Below are positions 36,957-48,933 of a stretch of DNA of 64,000 nucleotides, piece by piece; positions within the stretch are counted from its first letter, which is position 1; the number at the start of each line of letters is the position of its first letter. The stretch is from positions 1 to 64,000 of the forward strand of contig JAPYMA010000578.1 in assembly GCA_035041965.1 (NCBI GenBank), given 5' to 3'. The notes beneath the pieces are model-generated. The model was not told where the DNA came from. It searched no databases and saw only the letters and a program-made list of their open reading frames with translations. Both the position numbers and the translations under genes were made by a program. Source of the stretch: Anisakis pegreffii (Eukaryota > Nematoda > Chromadorea > Rhabditida > Anisakidae).

Positions 36957-39625
36957 TTATCGACACTTTACAATTTTTTTTTGATTTCTATCACTTTTTG
37001 GATACAACTATTCATGTACATATTCTATCATCAAATTCTTACTGACGATAAATGATTATTGTTTGTGTGATGTGAAAGGACGTTTCAATTTGAATATATG
37101 AATATTTCAGCGGTAAATGAACTTCTGATGGTTCGATGATATGCAGATTCGATATTCAACGCTTGATTTATTTATGCGGTGCTCATTCTTAAGCGTTGAA
37201 CAACAATGTCAGTTAATTAACCACCTAAACCAATGATGATTACAACCTTATCCAGTATCATCTCTCTCGCACTTTATTATTATTGTTCCTTTCAGAATAT
37301 AATCCTCATTGTTAGAAAATGGCTGGTGCACTAACACATGCGACCAAAGCAAATTCAGTTCCAAAACACAATTTCATGTTGTTTTCGTATAATCATTATT
37401 TAAGGCTGTTTGTTGGGAAATTGATGGCTTTATGGCTGGTAAAGTACCCAAATGAGCAAAATTCATATTATCATCGACCAAACAAATTCATATAACTACA
37501 GAACTTGTAGATAACAGTTACGGATCAACGCAAAAAATTGTTAGCAAAAGCATTCTCTATAAAACATTGGGTGTACTTAAACTGTATACTGACTTTGTCT
37601 GTCGAGTTTAAGATGCTGACCAAACGAAACCACTTAAAAATGAGGATTGTTGGAGAAGAACAATGATAATAAATATTGCAGTCAACAGTTATAGTAAAAA
37701 ACAACACGTTATAGTGTCTTAGTGTAGGTTTTCTTTGAATCATGTTCATGAATTTTATTTTTGTTTTATTTATCATTCGTTTATTACATTCATTCATATC
37801 ACTACACACGCATCACATCCACCCAAACAAATGTTTTGTTTAATATCATCACGTGTTTTCATTCGTTTCAATACTCATTGATTATTTATTCGAGATAAAA
37901 TTGCTCCATTCAAATTATCTCTTGTTCAAATTATCTGTCACACTTCAAGCTGCCAGTTAACATCAACATGAATCGAATCATCAAAATGTATGCATGCAAA
38001 ATTGTGTAATATCATCAGAGTAGTTTGATTTTGTAACCGAATAATCAATGAGGCACACAAAGCAGTAGTGCCAAACTTATATGAACAGTCACGTAAATAA
38101 TTGACTTAAAAGGCCGTTGCCAAATAGATACTCAATGTACTGACCATCAGTTAAAAATATCAAATAATTACAACCAAGCGATTGATAGATTCTAATATGA
38201 ATCAAATGCAAATAAATTCATTTTTTGATAAATATCATGCTCAACGACGAGTCTTCATGAATTTATCTAATTCAATTTTCGTTGTATAGCTTTTTCGTCT
38301 GATTAAGTAAGAGTAGAAGAAAAACCTAAGTTATGCGTCCAACTGCTAATAATTTCCAGTTTTCTTTATTCAACAATGAGTGTTTGTGAAGAAACGAAAA
38401 ATAAAACAGACTAGTGAATATGCATCTTGTAAACAAAAAAATGTGAAACATGATGAAGTGAAAGAACGAATTGAATGATCTTTCGCGCTGTTGGAATTGA
38501 AAGCATTCATGAAAAAACAATCATTTATTTTTTAAAACAAAAATATACTACATTTCAAGACGAAACTGAATCAAAACCGAACAGCAATCCAAACATATTC
38601 AAAAGAGATTCGCGATACACATTTCCAAAAAAATCCTATACAACAGATGAAAGAAACCCGGCAGGAAGAGATTCTCCTAGAATATGTCTCGACCAATACA
38701 GATTTGCACAGTTCAAGAGAACTTTCGGCACATGCACGCATACACTGCTTCGGCCGGAAGCATAAAGTCTTCAATGATAAGCGAAAATTTCAGGCATTTC
38801 AGAATAGAGGCGCATAAATCTGCATTTTTAACTTTCAGTTAGATCACGCAAGCAGTAAGACCTCCTTCAGAGTTTGCACCATCCAAAGGCGCTTCTCATT
38901 GAAGTCTGAAGTAATTTTTGCGATCAAAATCTGTTCAGCATTATGTATGAGACACAAACAGAATCTGCAACGATTAAACTTATACAAAATATGTTATGCT
39001 CCCTATGAATGAAAAGAATTTGGTGATCTGCAAAGAAAAATGAACAATCGATACAATAAAATCAAAACATAGATTTTGTTTCGTTTCAACAACATTCGTG
39101 ATAAGATCATTTTTTATGGTGAAATAAGCAATAGTTTCCCTAACATAGGATTGATTAGCACATCACCCATTTTTTATCTTCAATAATCGCTCTTAAAATC
39201 AATCAGATGTTTGTTTGATAACTTTTAAAGTTGATATCTTAAAGCTTACGAAACCTTTGTTGCATATGGCATTGATGCACCATTGACATCTTACGAAAAG
39301 ATAGATCTATTACATTTTAACTATCTATTTACAGAAACTGAATGCTGCAGTGAAAGAGAAATTCGGATGGAGAAAAAAGCAGAAAGTACCAATTGACCAA
39401 CAGTAACGATCAGTAGCGTTTACTTACTAAATGTAAGAATAAATCACGAATCCGTTTGCCCGTTGTTGATCCATTTCTAAAGGTTCAAAAGTTGTTGGAC
39501 TAGATGAGAAATTACCAATAACTATATCACTCTTTTCATAGAAGTTTAATTGAGGAATAAACAATCACTCAATTAATGAACATTTCCAAGAACGATAATG
39601 TAACAAAGCAACAACAACGCTCCCT
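36957..39625. other. Intergenic region after the TWK gene
   Basis: AT-rich, with no recognised gene. A 96-codon ATG frame at 38475-38765 has a coding-like second half but no domain or splice support. On the minus strand near 39433-39477 a short ATG block lies between an acceptor-like CCTTTAG and a GTAAGT donor, about 150 nt downstream of the secreted-protein gene; its continuation runs into a stop within a few codons. Confidence 0.4.
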
Positions 39626-40180
39626 TCAAACGCATTTGTAAATGAATGCATACAAATCGTTTATCCACGGTTCAACACGAATTCGCTGATAACCTCGTTC
39701 ACAGCTGCAAAATATAACAGACTCGTTGATTGAAGTCAACGCTTCTCCCGTTTCGTGAATACGTCCAATCACACGTATCACTCCACGACGACCGCGACAT
39801 GGAATTTTGAATATCTCTTCGGTTCGATGACAGAAGGCCAGCTCAATGGTAGGATCAAGTTGAATTACATGATCTTCGTTTGCAAATGAACAATTCGAAT
39901 CCGAAGCACATTCGCATATCTCGTGGTGAGTGACATTGGCGTCAGCAGTGAAGTCGAACGGCGATAACGGTAAAAGGAATTCATCATAAACAGGTGAATC
40001 GTCCCAGCCAGATGCCTCTAATCCAGAGCTATCGTCTGCAGAAGGTTGTGGGGTGGGTGGATATGATCTAAGACGTGCTGCACAGGCAATTTGCGGTAGC
40101 GCACAGGGATGGTGTTGTGCGTCGACGAACAACGTGCATAACAACAATAAATGGGCACAAATCGTTGCCCACGGCCACAT
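39626..40180 (-). CDS. Secreted cysteine-rich protein, intronless
   Basis: A 184-aa single-exon protein. Residues 1-21 form a signal peptide (hydrophobic core with LLLLCTLFV, likely cleavage after Ala21), so the product should be secreted. A Pro/Ser/Asp-rich spacer (about 38-80) follows. The C-terminal domain, 89-183, has eight cysteines: C89, C91, C97, C117, C128, C158, C160, C183, in the pattern CxC-x5-C...C...C...CSC...C, enough for four disulfides. Sequons are NVT at 82 and NES at 152. The frame is open six codons further upstream but only from a GTG, so I chose the ATG at 40178-40180. An intronless gene is unusual beside its intron-rich neighbours. I recognise no named family; a secreted ligand or matrix protein are guesses. 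Confidence 0.75.
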   Translation of the reverse strand: MWPWATICAHLLLLCTLFVDAQHHPCALPQIACAARLRSYPPTPQPSADDSSGLEASGWDDSPVYDEFLLPLSPFDFTADANVTHHEICECASDSNCSFANEDHVIQLDPTIELAFCHRTEEIFKIPCRGRRGVIRVIGRIHETGEALTSINESVIFCSCERGYQRIRVEPWINDLYAFIYKCV

Positions 40181-41767
40181 CGCTACCAACAAGCGCACAA
40201 CTGTTTCTCGATCACTTGCTTAACAATGCACACAATCATCACTTTTGAACATCATCGTACCGCCTCCAGTATACCAATATAATGCAATGCGATTCGTGCC
40301 TGATCTTCGCTCTAAACTTAGAACATATCTCTCTTAATGCAAATTAATTCGATGATCTTTCAGCACTTACGAACATCGTCCTACCCCAGTAACCATCCAT
40401 TAAGATACGGTCAAAAAGAATTCACATAATCAACTGGTCGTACATCTAAGTAATATGGCAACGTAGATGGCATATTTCGAGTAGGGGATGGAAAAAGAAT
40501 GTAAGGAAAATGGTTTTTTATGATAATATAAGATAGAACGGACGATTAGAGGTAATTGATAATCTCGGAAATAGTAGCAGCTGAGAGGTGAACAACGAAA
40601 ACAAAATGCACCTGGACCATTGTACCTCATAGCAACACACAACAACAACAACTATTAAATTCAATCAACAACGCATCTATTTTATCGATACTTAGTATCA
40701 TTAAGTGAGTTAAGCACATTATCAACATATATTCGGAAGAGGGAGGGGGTGATGGGGAAATTTATAAAAGGGAGAGTGGATGTATGAGAGGAATGATGGG
40801 ATATACGCATTTCAAAATTCTTTTGACGGGAATTTACTCGAAGACATACAGGAAATAGTTTAAGAGATTATGGCATATACCGATTGAAAATGGGTGAGAT
40901 TGTTTCCGGTACTTCCCAGTAGAAAAAAAAGAGATTTCGCTAAATTTGAATATCACAAAGAAGAACGATAATGCTCTCAAACTAGAGCATATCATCTGCA
41001 AACAACATGATCTGTCTCGATACCCCTACGCCTCCTCCCTTGTCCGTCTTGATGCCTCCTGCTCCCCCTCCCTGATTACGCCATTGGCTTGGACGATGAA
41101 GGAAGAAGAGTACGAGAATTTAAGAATGTTAAACTTGTAACACTTCAGACTGATTCATATAGTTGATTGGTATGGAAAAACTGATCGACTTGGGCCGTTG
41201 CCGCACAACGCCGTCTGTCTTGCTTTCCGAAAGTTGTCCGTGGAAAAACATCGCCGCTATCACTCTCATCACATTCTATTCAACAAAATTTCTGGCTCTT
41301 TAAACATTTCAAGATTCGTTCCGTGAGAGTCTTATTAACCACAGCCATCAGACTGGATCTTTTTCACAAGTGTTCAAATATTCTCAGTTCTCTTCAAAAC
41401 TGTAACTGGATTTCCTCAGTTCCATCTTGGACAAAAACTTCAAAGGTTCCTTTGATGATCTATTCATTATATGATGAATTTCTGAAAGGAACATTCACAT
41501 CAGAAAACAAACACTCAGCTCATTTTCTCGTAATCTTTTTGAGAAATGCAGTTTCAGTCTCTCACGTTTTCGAATTTCAAAAGGTTTGTGTTATTCAAAA
41601 ATTTTATTTCATTTGCCATTCCAATAACTCCAATATTCTTCTCATTTCGGAAAAGAACATATTATGTTCGAGAAAATTTCTTCGATGTTTATACGGAGAA
41701 TTTTCCGAAAATTTCAATTCTCGAACTCTATTTTAGGTTCCGTTCAGTTTAGAGTCACTGATAATAT
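40181..41767. other. Intergenic region, no gene recognised
   Basis: Upstream of the minus-strand secreted gene; its promoter should lie in the first few hundred bases. G-rich patches occur at 40736-40785. A 137-codon plus frame at 41323-41736 begins at GTG and is rich in Phe, Asn and Ser; I do not believe it is coding. Confidence 0.4.
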
Positions 41768-41829
41768 AAATATTCGTAATAATAATAATGATAATAATAA
41801 AAACAATAATAATAATAATAATAATAAAA
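41768..41829. repeat. (AAT)n microsatellite, likely LINE tail
   Basis: Imperfect AAT repeats, which are ATT repeats read on the minus strand. They begin about 40 nt beyond the stop of the minus-strand reverse transcriptase remnant. Short ATT-type tails are common at the 3' ends of non-LTR elements, so this is probably the element's tail. Confidence 0.75.
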
Positions 41830-41869
41830 TGGGAATGATTAAAAGTAAGTGGGTGAAATAGCTTCTTTT

Positions 41870-43200
41870 TCAATTTTTCGCACTCTCCTTGTCAAGTAGT
41901 AAACGAAACTTTAACAGGGACAAGAAGCCGACTTCATATGGTGGAACTGATCGGAGTACTATTTGAATCAACTGTAAGGAGACAATATATCGGGAGAGTA
42001 GATTGCAGGCTCTGACGATCCTATTTGCGAAAGGGAGTCTTGTCATGTTTCATTTGCTATGTTTGACAGCGAGTTTAAGGGAATCATTTTAATGGATTCG
42101 TTCACTGCTTAAGGGAATTCCAAAACTCTTCCATCGGTAGATCACCCTGACGTTTAATGATGTTGTAGTGTGTTCAAAGATCAATATAAAATCTTCGTAA
42201 TTCTAAAGTTCCTAATCCTAATATTGATAATCTCCACTGGTAATCGGATACGTTCCCACACAGCCTCTTCAAGACGAAACGTGTGTATCTTCTTTGAACA
42301 CTTTTAGTGACACTATCGTAGCGTTTGTGACTGTATTGATCAGAGAAAGACCAAGAGGAAGAGGAATATTGTAGGGTGGGCGAATTTAGGTTACATACTT
42401 CGCTTAGTAAGGATGAGGTAATTAAGCTGAACGTTCTCAATGTGAGTGATGCTCTGGCGTTAGCTTTTTTAACCATACGGGAAATGTGATGATGAAATTC
42501 TAAACTTCGGTCACTTATGACGCCTTGGTCTTGTGTGAATAAGGAGGGAGCTAATTTTTAATTGTGGATGTTGGAGGGGTTACTAGGATTGTTCTATCTA
42601 ATTCTAATCAATTTCGTTCATACTGAATCTATCAGTAAAAGCCAATTTGATGGCATCTGCTCTGTAAAATTAAATATAGTTTATTAGTTGCTGGAGAACG
42701 TGAAGACCTTAACATCATCCACAAACATGAGGCATATTGAGTTTGGAAAAAGGCACTTTTTAGTTAGAATAGGAAATTGAAAAGAACATTGAAGAACACC
42801 ACTGCTGATGTAATCTGAAGAGTTGGATGAATCAGTAATTTGGACTAATTGAAAACGGTTCATAAGAAAATCTGGGATTCAATTGGCCAAGCGACCTCGT
42901 ATGCTGTATGCTTGTAATTTTAAGTTTAATTTCGGTATGGATACCCAGTCAAACGCTTGTTTAGAATCGAAATATGTAATGTCGGTGTAGCCTCCTTTGC
43001 ATAAATGAGTATCCAATTTTGCTATGATCAAAGTGGAACCGCACTGATTGATCTCTTATCTAGAAAAGCACACTGGAAACTGGAAAACAGTTGTAAAATG
43101 GTTTGTCAGTTTGACTGCAGCTATTTTTTCTAAAACTTCAGAACTTGAGCAGGTTAATAAGATGAGATAGTAGTTTTATGGATTCACTTCAGAATCTTTG
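41870..43200 (-). pseudogene. Degenerate CR1/Jockey-like non-LTR retrotransposon (RT fragment)
   Basis: On the minus strand, from right to left, the sequence reads a broken reverse transcriptase. Recognisable pieces are VLEKIAAVKL near 43150, FDSKQAFDWVS near 42940, SGVLQ near 42800, MFVDDVK near 42720 (the catalytic YADD-type motif, here VDD), SVQRRYTRFVLKRL near 42280, LGLGTLELRRFYIDL ending at 42174, and FANRIVRACNLLSRY near 42020. These follow the order of a CR1/Jockey-type RT and its C-terminal part. Stop codons and frame changes interrupt it and the 5' part (endonuclease) is absent, so it is a dead, 5'-truncated copy. The terminal stop is at 41870-41872. Confidence 0.85.
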
Positions 43201-43209
43201 CTACATATA

Positions 43210-43290
43210 CGTAAGATGATCGCTGATTTTCAGCTCAGGACTGCTCAGGATCAGCTCAGGATCTCTGGATTTCAGCTCAGGATTTTCAGC
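43210..43290. repeat. Short tandem CAGCTCAGGAT repeats
   Basis: About four copies of a CAGCTCAGGA-like word within 80 bp, directly beyond the 5' edge of the LINE remnant. Non-coding. Confidence 0.65.
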
Positions 43291-43610
43291 CAACAGGCGA
43301 TAAGATCTAAACGATCCAGAATTTCAAAAGTAATGTTCAGCATGTTGATATTTTTAAAAGGGAAGTGAGAAAGTATAATGTGAGCTGTCGCCAACTCACT
43401 GCTTGTCACCTCCGAATTTTGCTGTCGTCGTTCGGTTAATTTCTCATGATTAGAGCTTATTTTGTTATTGACTGACGCTCGTTGTTTGAATGACTATCTC
43501 TTGTTGATTGATTCGATAAAAATTTTCAGCTGTTTAATGTCGTCATGAGGTTTTTTTCCATACAAATAAATGGTGCAATTGCAAATTTTGAGAGAAAATT
43601 TCAAACTAAC

Positions 43611-43764
43611 GATAGCGAATAGCGGACTAATTTTACTTGTTTAGCGGAATAGTGCTCCGCTATTTTTTGGCGATGAAAGCGATAGCGAATAACGCTTGCA
43701 GTTGCTATGATAGCGGATTAGCGAATAGCGTGCTAACTTTTTTTCGTTAGCGTACCCATCTCTA
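43611..43764 (-). mobile_element. Possible terminus of a hAT-type DNA transposon
   Basis: Read on the minus strand, it starts TAGAGATGGGTACGCTAACG, which resembles the CAGRGATGGG-type ends of hAT elements. Inside are several subterminal copies of CGCTATTCGCT-like motifs (three near-identical AGCGAATAGCG words on the plus strand). I see no matching second end or transposase in the window, so it may be a solo end or a small non-autonomous copy. Confidence 0.4.
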
Positions 43765-44079
43765 TTATTTTGATTCAAGTTATTTTTTATTCAGGTTCAC
43801 ATTCTCTTTTTGTTTTAATTTAATTTAATTGTTTTCTGCTACTTTTTTTACCCATTGTTACGTATCACTTTATTCTGTTCTTTCATTATCTATATTGGTT
43901 GGTTTTTTAATTTTGGTTAGATAAGATAAAATTGACTCTTAATTAGTGATATTTCTGTTTCAGTTGAATTGTTCTGTTTCTGTTGTTCCCAGTAATTGCA
44001 TAGAATCTTAATAATTTCTGCACACCATCTGAATCTCCAGATTCACAATCCTCAGAGAAATGCTATATGCTTTGATTCA

Positions 44080-44848
44080 GACATTTATCTGAATTTCTAA
44101 AGTTATGCCATTCAGATGAGTGATTTGCATTAGGCCGCTCAGCTTTGTGCGTTATATCACTTTCCATTAACCAGTCGCAAGCACCATTGAATATCGGAAT
44201 CACCATATTGAAACTACCATGTTGCTGACGTTTGCCTAGAAGTTTACCAATTCCTCAACATAATCGGAACCTGTAGTTCCTTCAGACTCAGAAACGCATA
44301 CACGTTGTGCAGCGGTTTTGCTTAATTTCAGATATAGACTTGACTTTCAGAAGATACATCGTCTAGCGAGGGATGACATTGAACAGCTCAACTTTATATG
44401 TTGTATCACCGTCCATCAATCTACCGATCATAATAGAAATATCAGGAGCACTACAGTGAAACTAATAAGGTCCTGAGGCTTGTTCAGAACCATACCAATC
44501 TCTCCACGCCGTCAGAATATCCATATAGTCTAGTTTCAGAAAAATATATCTATTGCCGAGCGGTTTTGCTTATTTTCACATATAAACTTGAATTTCTGAA
44601 CGTAAGTCATCTAGACGAGTGATTGCATTGCGGCGCTCAGCTTTATTTGCTGCATCTCTGCTGATTAATCGCTCGATTACAATGGGAATATCGTGGGGAA
44701 CTGCATTGAAACTGACAGGATCCTCACAATCAAGTTTGTCCAGAAATGTTCTATGCTCAACAACAAATGATGAAATTACGAGAATCGATTCTGAGTAGGA
44801 ACATCTAGAGAATACGCGAAATCGTTTCTGAATGGAGCTGTTTGTCAT
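44080..44848 (-). pseudogene. Three decayed ~248-bp tandem repeats, one with open frame
   Basis: Three related units lie head to tail. The matching word CGCTCAGCTTT or its variants occurs at about 44136, 44384 and 44634, each followed by a TTAATCG-like and an AATATC...TTGAAACT block. On the minus strand the last unit is open (44576-44848, 90 codons, includes DPVSFNAVPHDIPIVIERL), while the other two encode the same phrase with stops (for example DLISFTVVLLIFLL then a stop). This looks like a repeat-containing coding region that has decayed. An adjacent frame at 44890-45072 may belong to it. Family not recognised. Confidence 0.5.
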
Positions 44849-45494
44849 TGGCTTTGAACATCTTGCTTATTCTAATCCAATTCACTCCTTCATACGGGTG
44901 ATATCAGGCCATTAATTAGAACTCCTGATCCTTGCAAGCCCTCGACTATTGAGATCAGCGAATAATTTGAGTGTGACAACATTCTTCCGCTGATTCTGAT
45001 AACCTCGAATCTTGTTGGTAATTGTTCTCTGATTTCTTCATTACAACCTGAAATATAAGCGTAATATTGCACGACAACTTCGATTTTACGTTTCCTCCCT
45101 TCTTATTGCTCCTCAAATTTACAAGTGTTTACATACTTTATAGAGGCCACACACACGTTAGCTAACTATCATGGATAAACATTCAGGTGCCTTCTCACAT
45201 TAAGAACAGTTTTTTTCCGTACCGTATTCATACGTTTGAGCTTATGGCATGCCCGTAAAATTGATAGACTAAAAAGAACATCATTGACATTGCGCATGCA
45301 TTTGTTCTACAGCTTTATCCGAGCTTTCTATTGTTTGGCGGAAGGATTCTTTGAGACGAAGGGGAGGGGGTCAGAGGCAATGTTCAATAATTAACTTTAA
45401 GAACCTCGTAACCTATTGATTATCTGATGTGGAATTTTCGTTATATGTATTCCTTAAGAGGCAAGCGAAATTCAAAACAAAGAAAAAGTAAAGC

Positions 45495-46032
45495 ATGGAA
45501 CCTATAGAATACAATGAAAGTTTGATTTTAGGTGATATCGACTCAGCATGCTTCATGAATATTATTGTCATTAATAGAGCAATGCAGCTCGAATACTACA
45601 TTCGAAAAGCATCGAATACAAGAACTGATATTCTATCGTGAGGAGTACGTGCTCTATAAACCGGTCTTTCGACACTTGCGAAGAATATGGCTGCTCGTCG
45701 AGGAATGTTCGATGATGAACTATATATGTTTATTAATGCGCACCTATTTGCATTTACACTCATATTTGCACCGAAGTGGTGCTTCGCACACTGATATTAC
45801 CTCTTAAAACTTTGAGATGTTTACTTGAGAATCTATATGATAAGTATATGTGCACATAGTCCTCCTATTTCAGCCCATTCTCTATATCTGCTTTCCTTTC
45901 GTTGCTGCTTTCCATCACGATTTTGTTTAGTACGAAAATCTAAGAATGGAAACTTTGTGACGAACGTCTTTTCAAAATTTAGCCATTTCATTTTTCAGGT
46001 ATTACAGGATTGCAGATCTCGAGTTTTATTAA
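45495..46032 (+). CDS. Candidate two-exon small gene
   Basis: Exon 45495-45637 starts at ATG (MEPIEYNESLILGDIDSACF) and reaches a GTGAGG donor in phase 2. A strong TTTTTCAG acceptor at 45991-45998 restores the frame, and translation ends 11 codons later, giving 58 aa. Other short frames overlap, including one starting MAARRGMFDDELYMF near 45690, so the true structure is uncertain. No family recognised. Confidence 0.2.
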
Positions 46033-46393
46033 AGGTTTTTTATCAGCATTTCGAAAGTGTATCTTTCGGAGGGATGGATGAAATGTACGTGAGGATAGTT
46101 GAAATTGAAAGTGATATGAATTAATGAATGAATTACTTAAACGATGAAAAAAATAAAGTTCGTCGAATAGTTCATAGCAACTCGTTGTATTGATTCGGCA
46201 AAAAAAGATTCATTTGTGATGTTGAGTGGAAGAGCAATTCGAGAAAAATGCAGCCATTCGTTTGAACAGATTGAAGAGATGAGAGCACTTTCCTATGGCT
46301 ACTCAAACTGCACGATTCGTTTATTTATGTGTCCGATATTGTGACTAAAATTTTAACGATCATTAAATCGAAACACCATAATAATGGGTTGTT

Positions 46394-46451
46394 ATATAAA
46401 TATATGAATATATAAATATATATATATATATATAAATATATGAATATATAA

Positions 46452-46546
<95 letters not shown>
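46394..46546. repeat. (TA)n array with duplicated ATATGAATATATAAATATA block
   Basis: About 100 bp of pure TA preceded by two copies of a block with ATGAATATATAAATA. Non-coding. Confidence 0.97.
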
Positions 46547-46547
<1 letters not shown>

Positions 46548-46895
46548 GTACTTAGCCCAGAAATCCGACTCTTTACTGTAATGAAATATGGATGAATATT
46601 TGCAAAGTATGAGAAAATGTCTTGTGGATGATCGACTGAAAGTTGTGTGTAACTTTTCAATATGATTGATCACTTTAATGATGCTTTTTTACTTCATCTG
46701 CAGCATTTGTTTCGGAATCGTTTTTCTAAGAATCAGTCCTACCCAACCCTTTACCTTCGAGATCAACGTTCGGTCTTCTTGAATTTGGATCGCCCATATT
46801 TCGCTGACTTGCCTGTTGTGTCAGTCATTCACTTATTCACCCCTATCATGGAATGTCCTCCACAGATAACAAGAAATGTTTCGTGTTGTTGTTAA

Positions 46896-48930
46896 TTAAG
46901 ATGATATATTCCAAACTTCAACATTATTAGTTAATACCATAACTTTTGCTTTTCAAATTACTCCAGGAAATTGTTGTGCATTGCATGATCTTGTAATGCA
47001 ACTGTGCAACTTATGAGGGAAGTGTTTTTGAATATCTGATGCTATTCTAACGACATTAATACTGCAGGGGTACATAACTGTGTTATTAGGCTATTATAAG
47101 GCGTGCTAAATAAAAACTCTGCTAATTTGCATCAATATTTTTATATAATAGCAATGATTTAAATGGGAATTCATTCTTTTTCTCACAAGATCAACAAACA
47201 ATCGAAATATATTGTCAGTACATACTACAGCATTCCATCGTGTGAATCACATCAACAATTCCTTTTGCTATTATTAATTGAATTGATTTTGAACGAAAGG
47301 GATTCTGAGAGAGGAAAAAGGAAAAATTCTCATACATTCAATTCCAAATTTGCGATCAACTTCAATCGACATCGACATTCAACTGCGGTTAACAAAGGTG
47401 ATCTTATCTCTTCTGAAGCCATCACATTCATTTTGATTATTTTTTGCTTTCTTTCGCTTGATTTCGATGATTACATGAACATTCCTCTCACAATATTATC
47501 ACCAGACTATTGTTAGTCATTTGCTGTGATTTGAAATCGCTTCTTTCATAATTCTCTCGTGTCATCCTTCCTTCTCCTCGTTTTTATATCCCTCCATACT
47601 GCATTCATTCTGATCTCGCAACATTGAGTGAATTCTCATTCACATTCTTACCAAATGGATAAGCGCCAACGTAAAAACTCCCCTGTCAAAACCTGGAATT
47701 CCCAGATCAAGGAATAGTTTCTTCATTGATTTCATTTCAGTCACACAATTATTTTGGAATATGCTATACTGGTTATCTATTTTTCCCAACCTGTGATTGT
47801 GTGAAGTTTACTTCTGGAGCACCATCCAGAATAATTTGATATGGTTCCAATTTAGTTGACTGGGTGTCAGCTTTTGGCTGTACAGTTTGCTCATTCGTGA
47901 TTTCAGTGTATCATATTATCGGATTGAGGCTGTGTTACTAACGATGAGTATCACTTTCATTAGTAATACCACTGATTTGCACCAGTGATCACAATTCATA
48001 ACATGAATAGTTTTTGTCATACTGCATCACAGTGTGTATTTGTGACGTTCACTGAGAGGAAATGAGTACTATTATGAAGTTTTATCCATCTTTGCTGATC
48101 GTTCTACCGCTACTGAGCTGTTATGCTTATAGAGTGAACCGATGTTCACTCTGAGACTCGGGAAGCAACACGATAAGAAGCAGTTTTCAGCGATTACATG
48201 AAAAACTCTTTGGAGGAGCTGGTATTCTCATTGTGGCTAGTCATCACAGTGAAGTTTTAATTACCCTTCTTGCAAACGTGAACGTTACAGTACTTTATGT
48301 TTATGCTAATAGTAGTTCTGATTTAAATGCATTGAAGAAATTATTGCTCCTCGTACTAACGAGTTTAATAATCATAACAATAATAAAAGGAGCATTCATA
48401 ATAATAATACAGATACTAATGATAATAATAATATTAATCAAAATAACGATGTTAGTGCCTTAATGCGTATTAATTCGGGAAAACCACATCAAAGAGCCAT
48501 AGATATGAAATTCGATGGGCATCTATGATAATGTAATGCGCATCGTATAGGAATGCGCAATGGAGATGACCTCAAAAGATATGGCAGCAGTCTACTAAAT
48601 ATGCAAACTGAAATACCTTCATCAATGAAAGACCTATTGGTATGCAATAAATATCTGATTTTTGATACTTATTTTTCCAAATGATTATTATCCTTGATAA
48701 AATCTTATAACTAGAATTAATTCTGGAGTTTAGAAAGTTCAGGAATCCATCTCTAACTTCTGGAAATCTGCTGGGTCAGGTGAGGTGTATAAGAGTACCA
48801 GGATTCCATTACTGGATGTTACATGAAATCAGTAGGGTGTGATATAAATGAGCATCTTCTTATTATATTCTTGTTTTGACATCTTTATTCTGTTCTGATG
48901 ATTTGTTTTCTTCGTATTTTCGATTATTTT
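46896..48930. other. AT-rich interval without a recognised gene
   Basis: A 117-codon ATG frame at 47163-47516 lacks any domain and has low-complexity Ile/Leu/Phe stretches. 48365-48455 is an imperfect AAT-rich microsatellite. Nothing else supported. Confidence 0.4.
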
Positions 48931-48933
48931 CAC

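Noticed and set aside
38475..38765. 96-codon ATG frame
   Set aside because: No recognisable domain, no splice or leader acceptor; the first third is AT-driven low complexity.
46690..46820. Exon-like plus-strand block after CATCTGCAG (HLFRNRFSKNQSYPTLYLRD)
   Set aside because: Good acceptor and coding-like codons, but no donor, partner exon or family could be identified.
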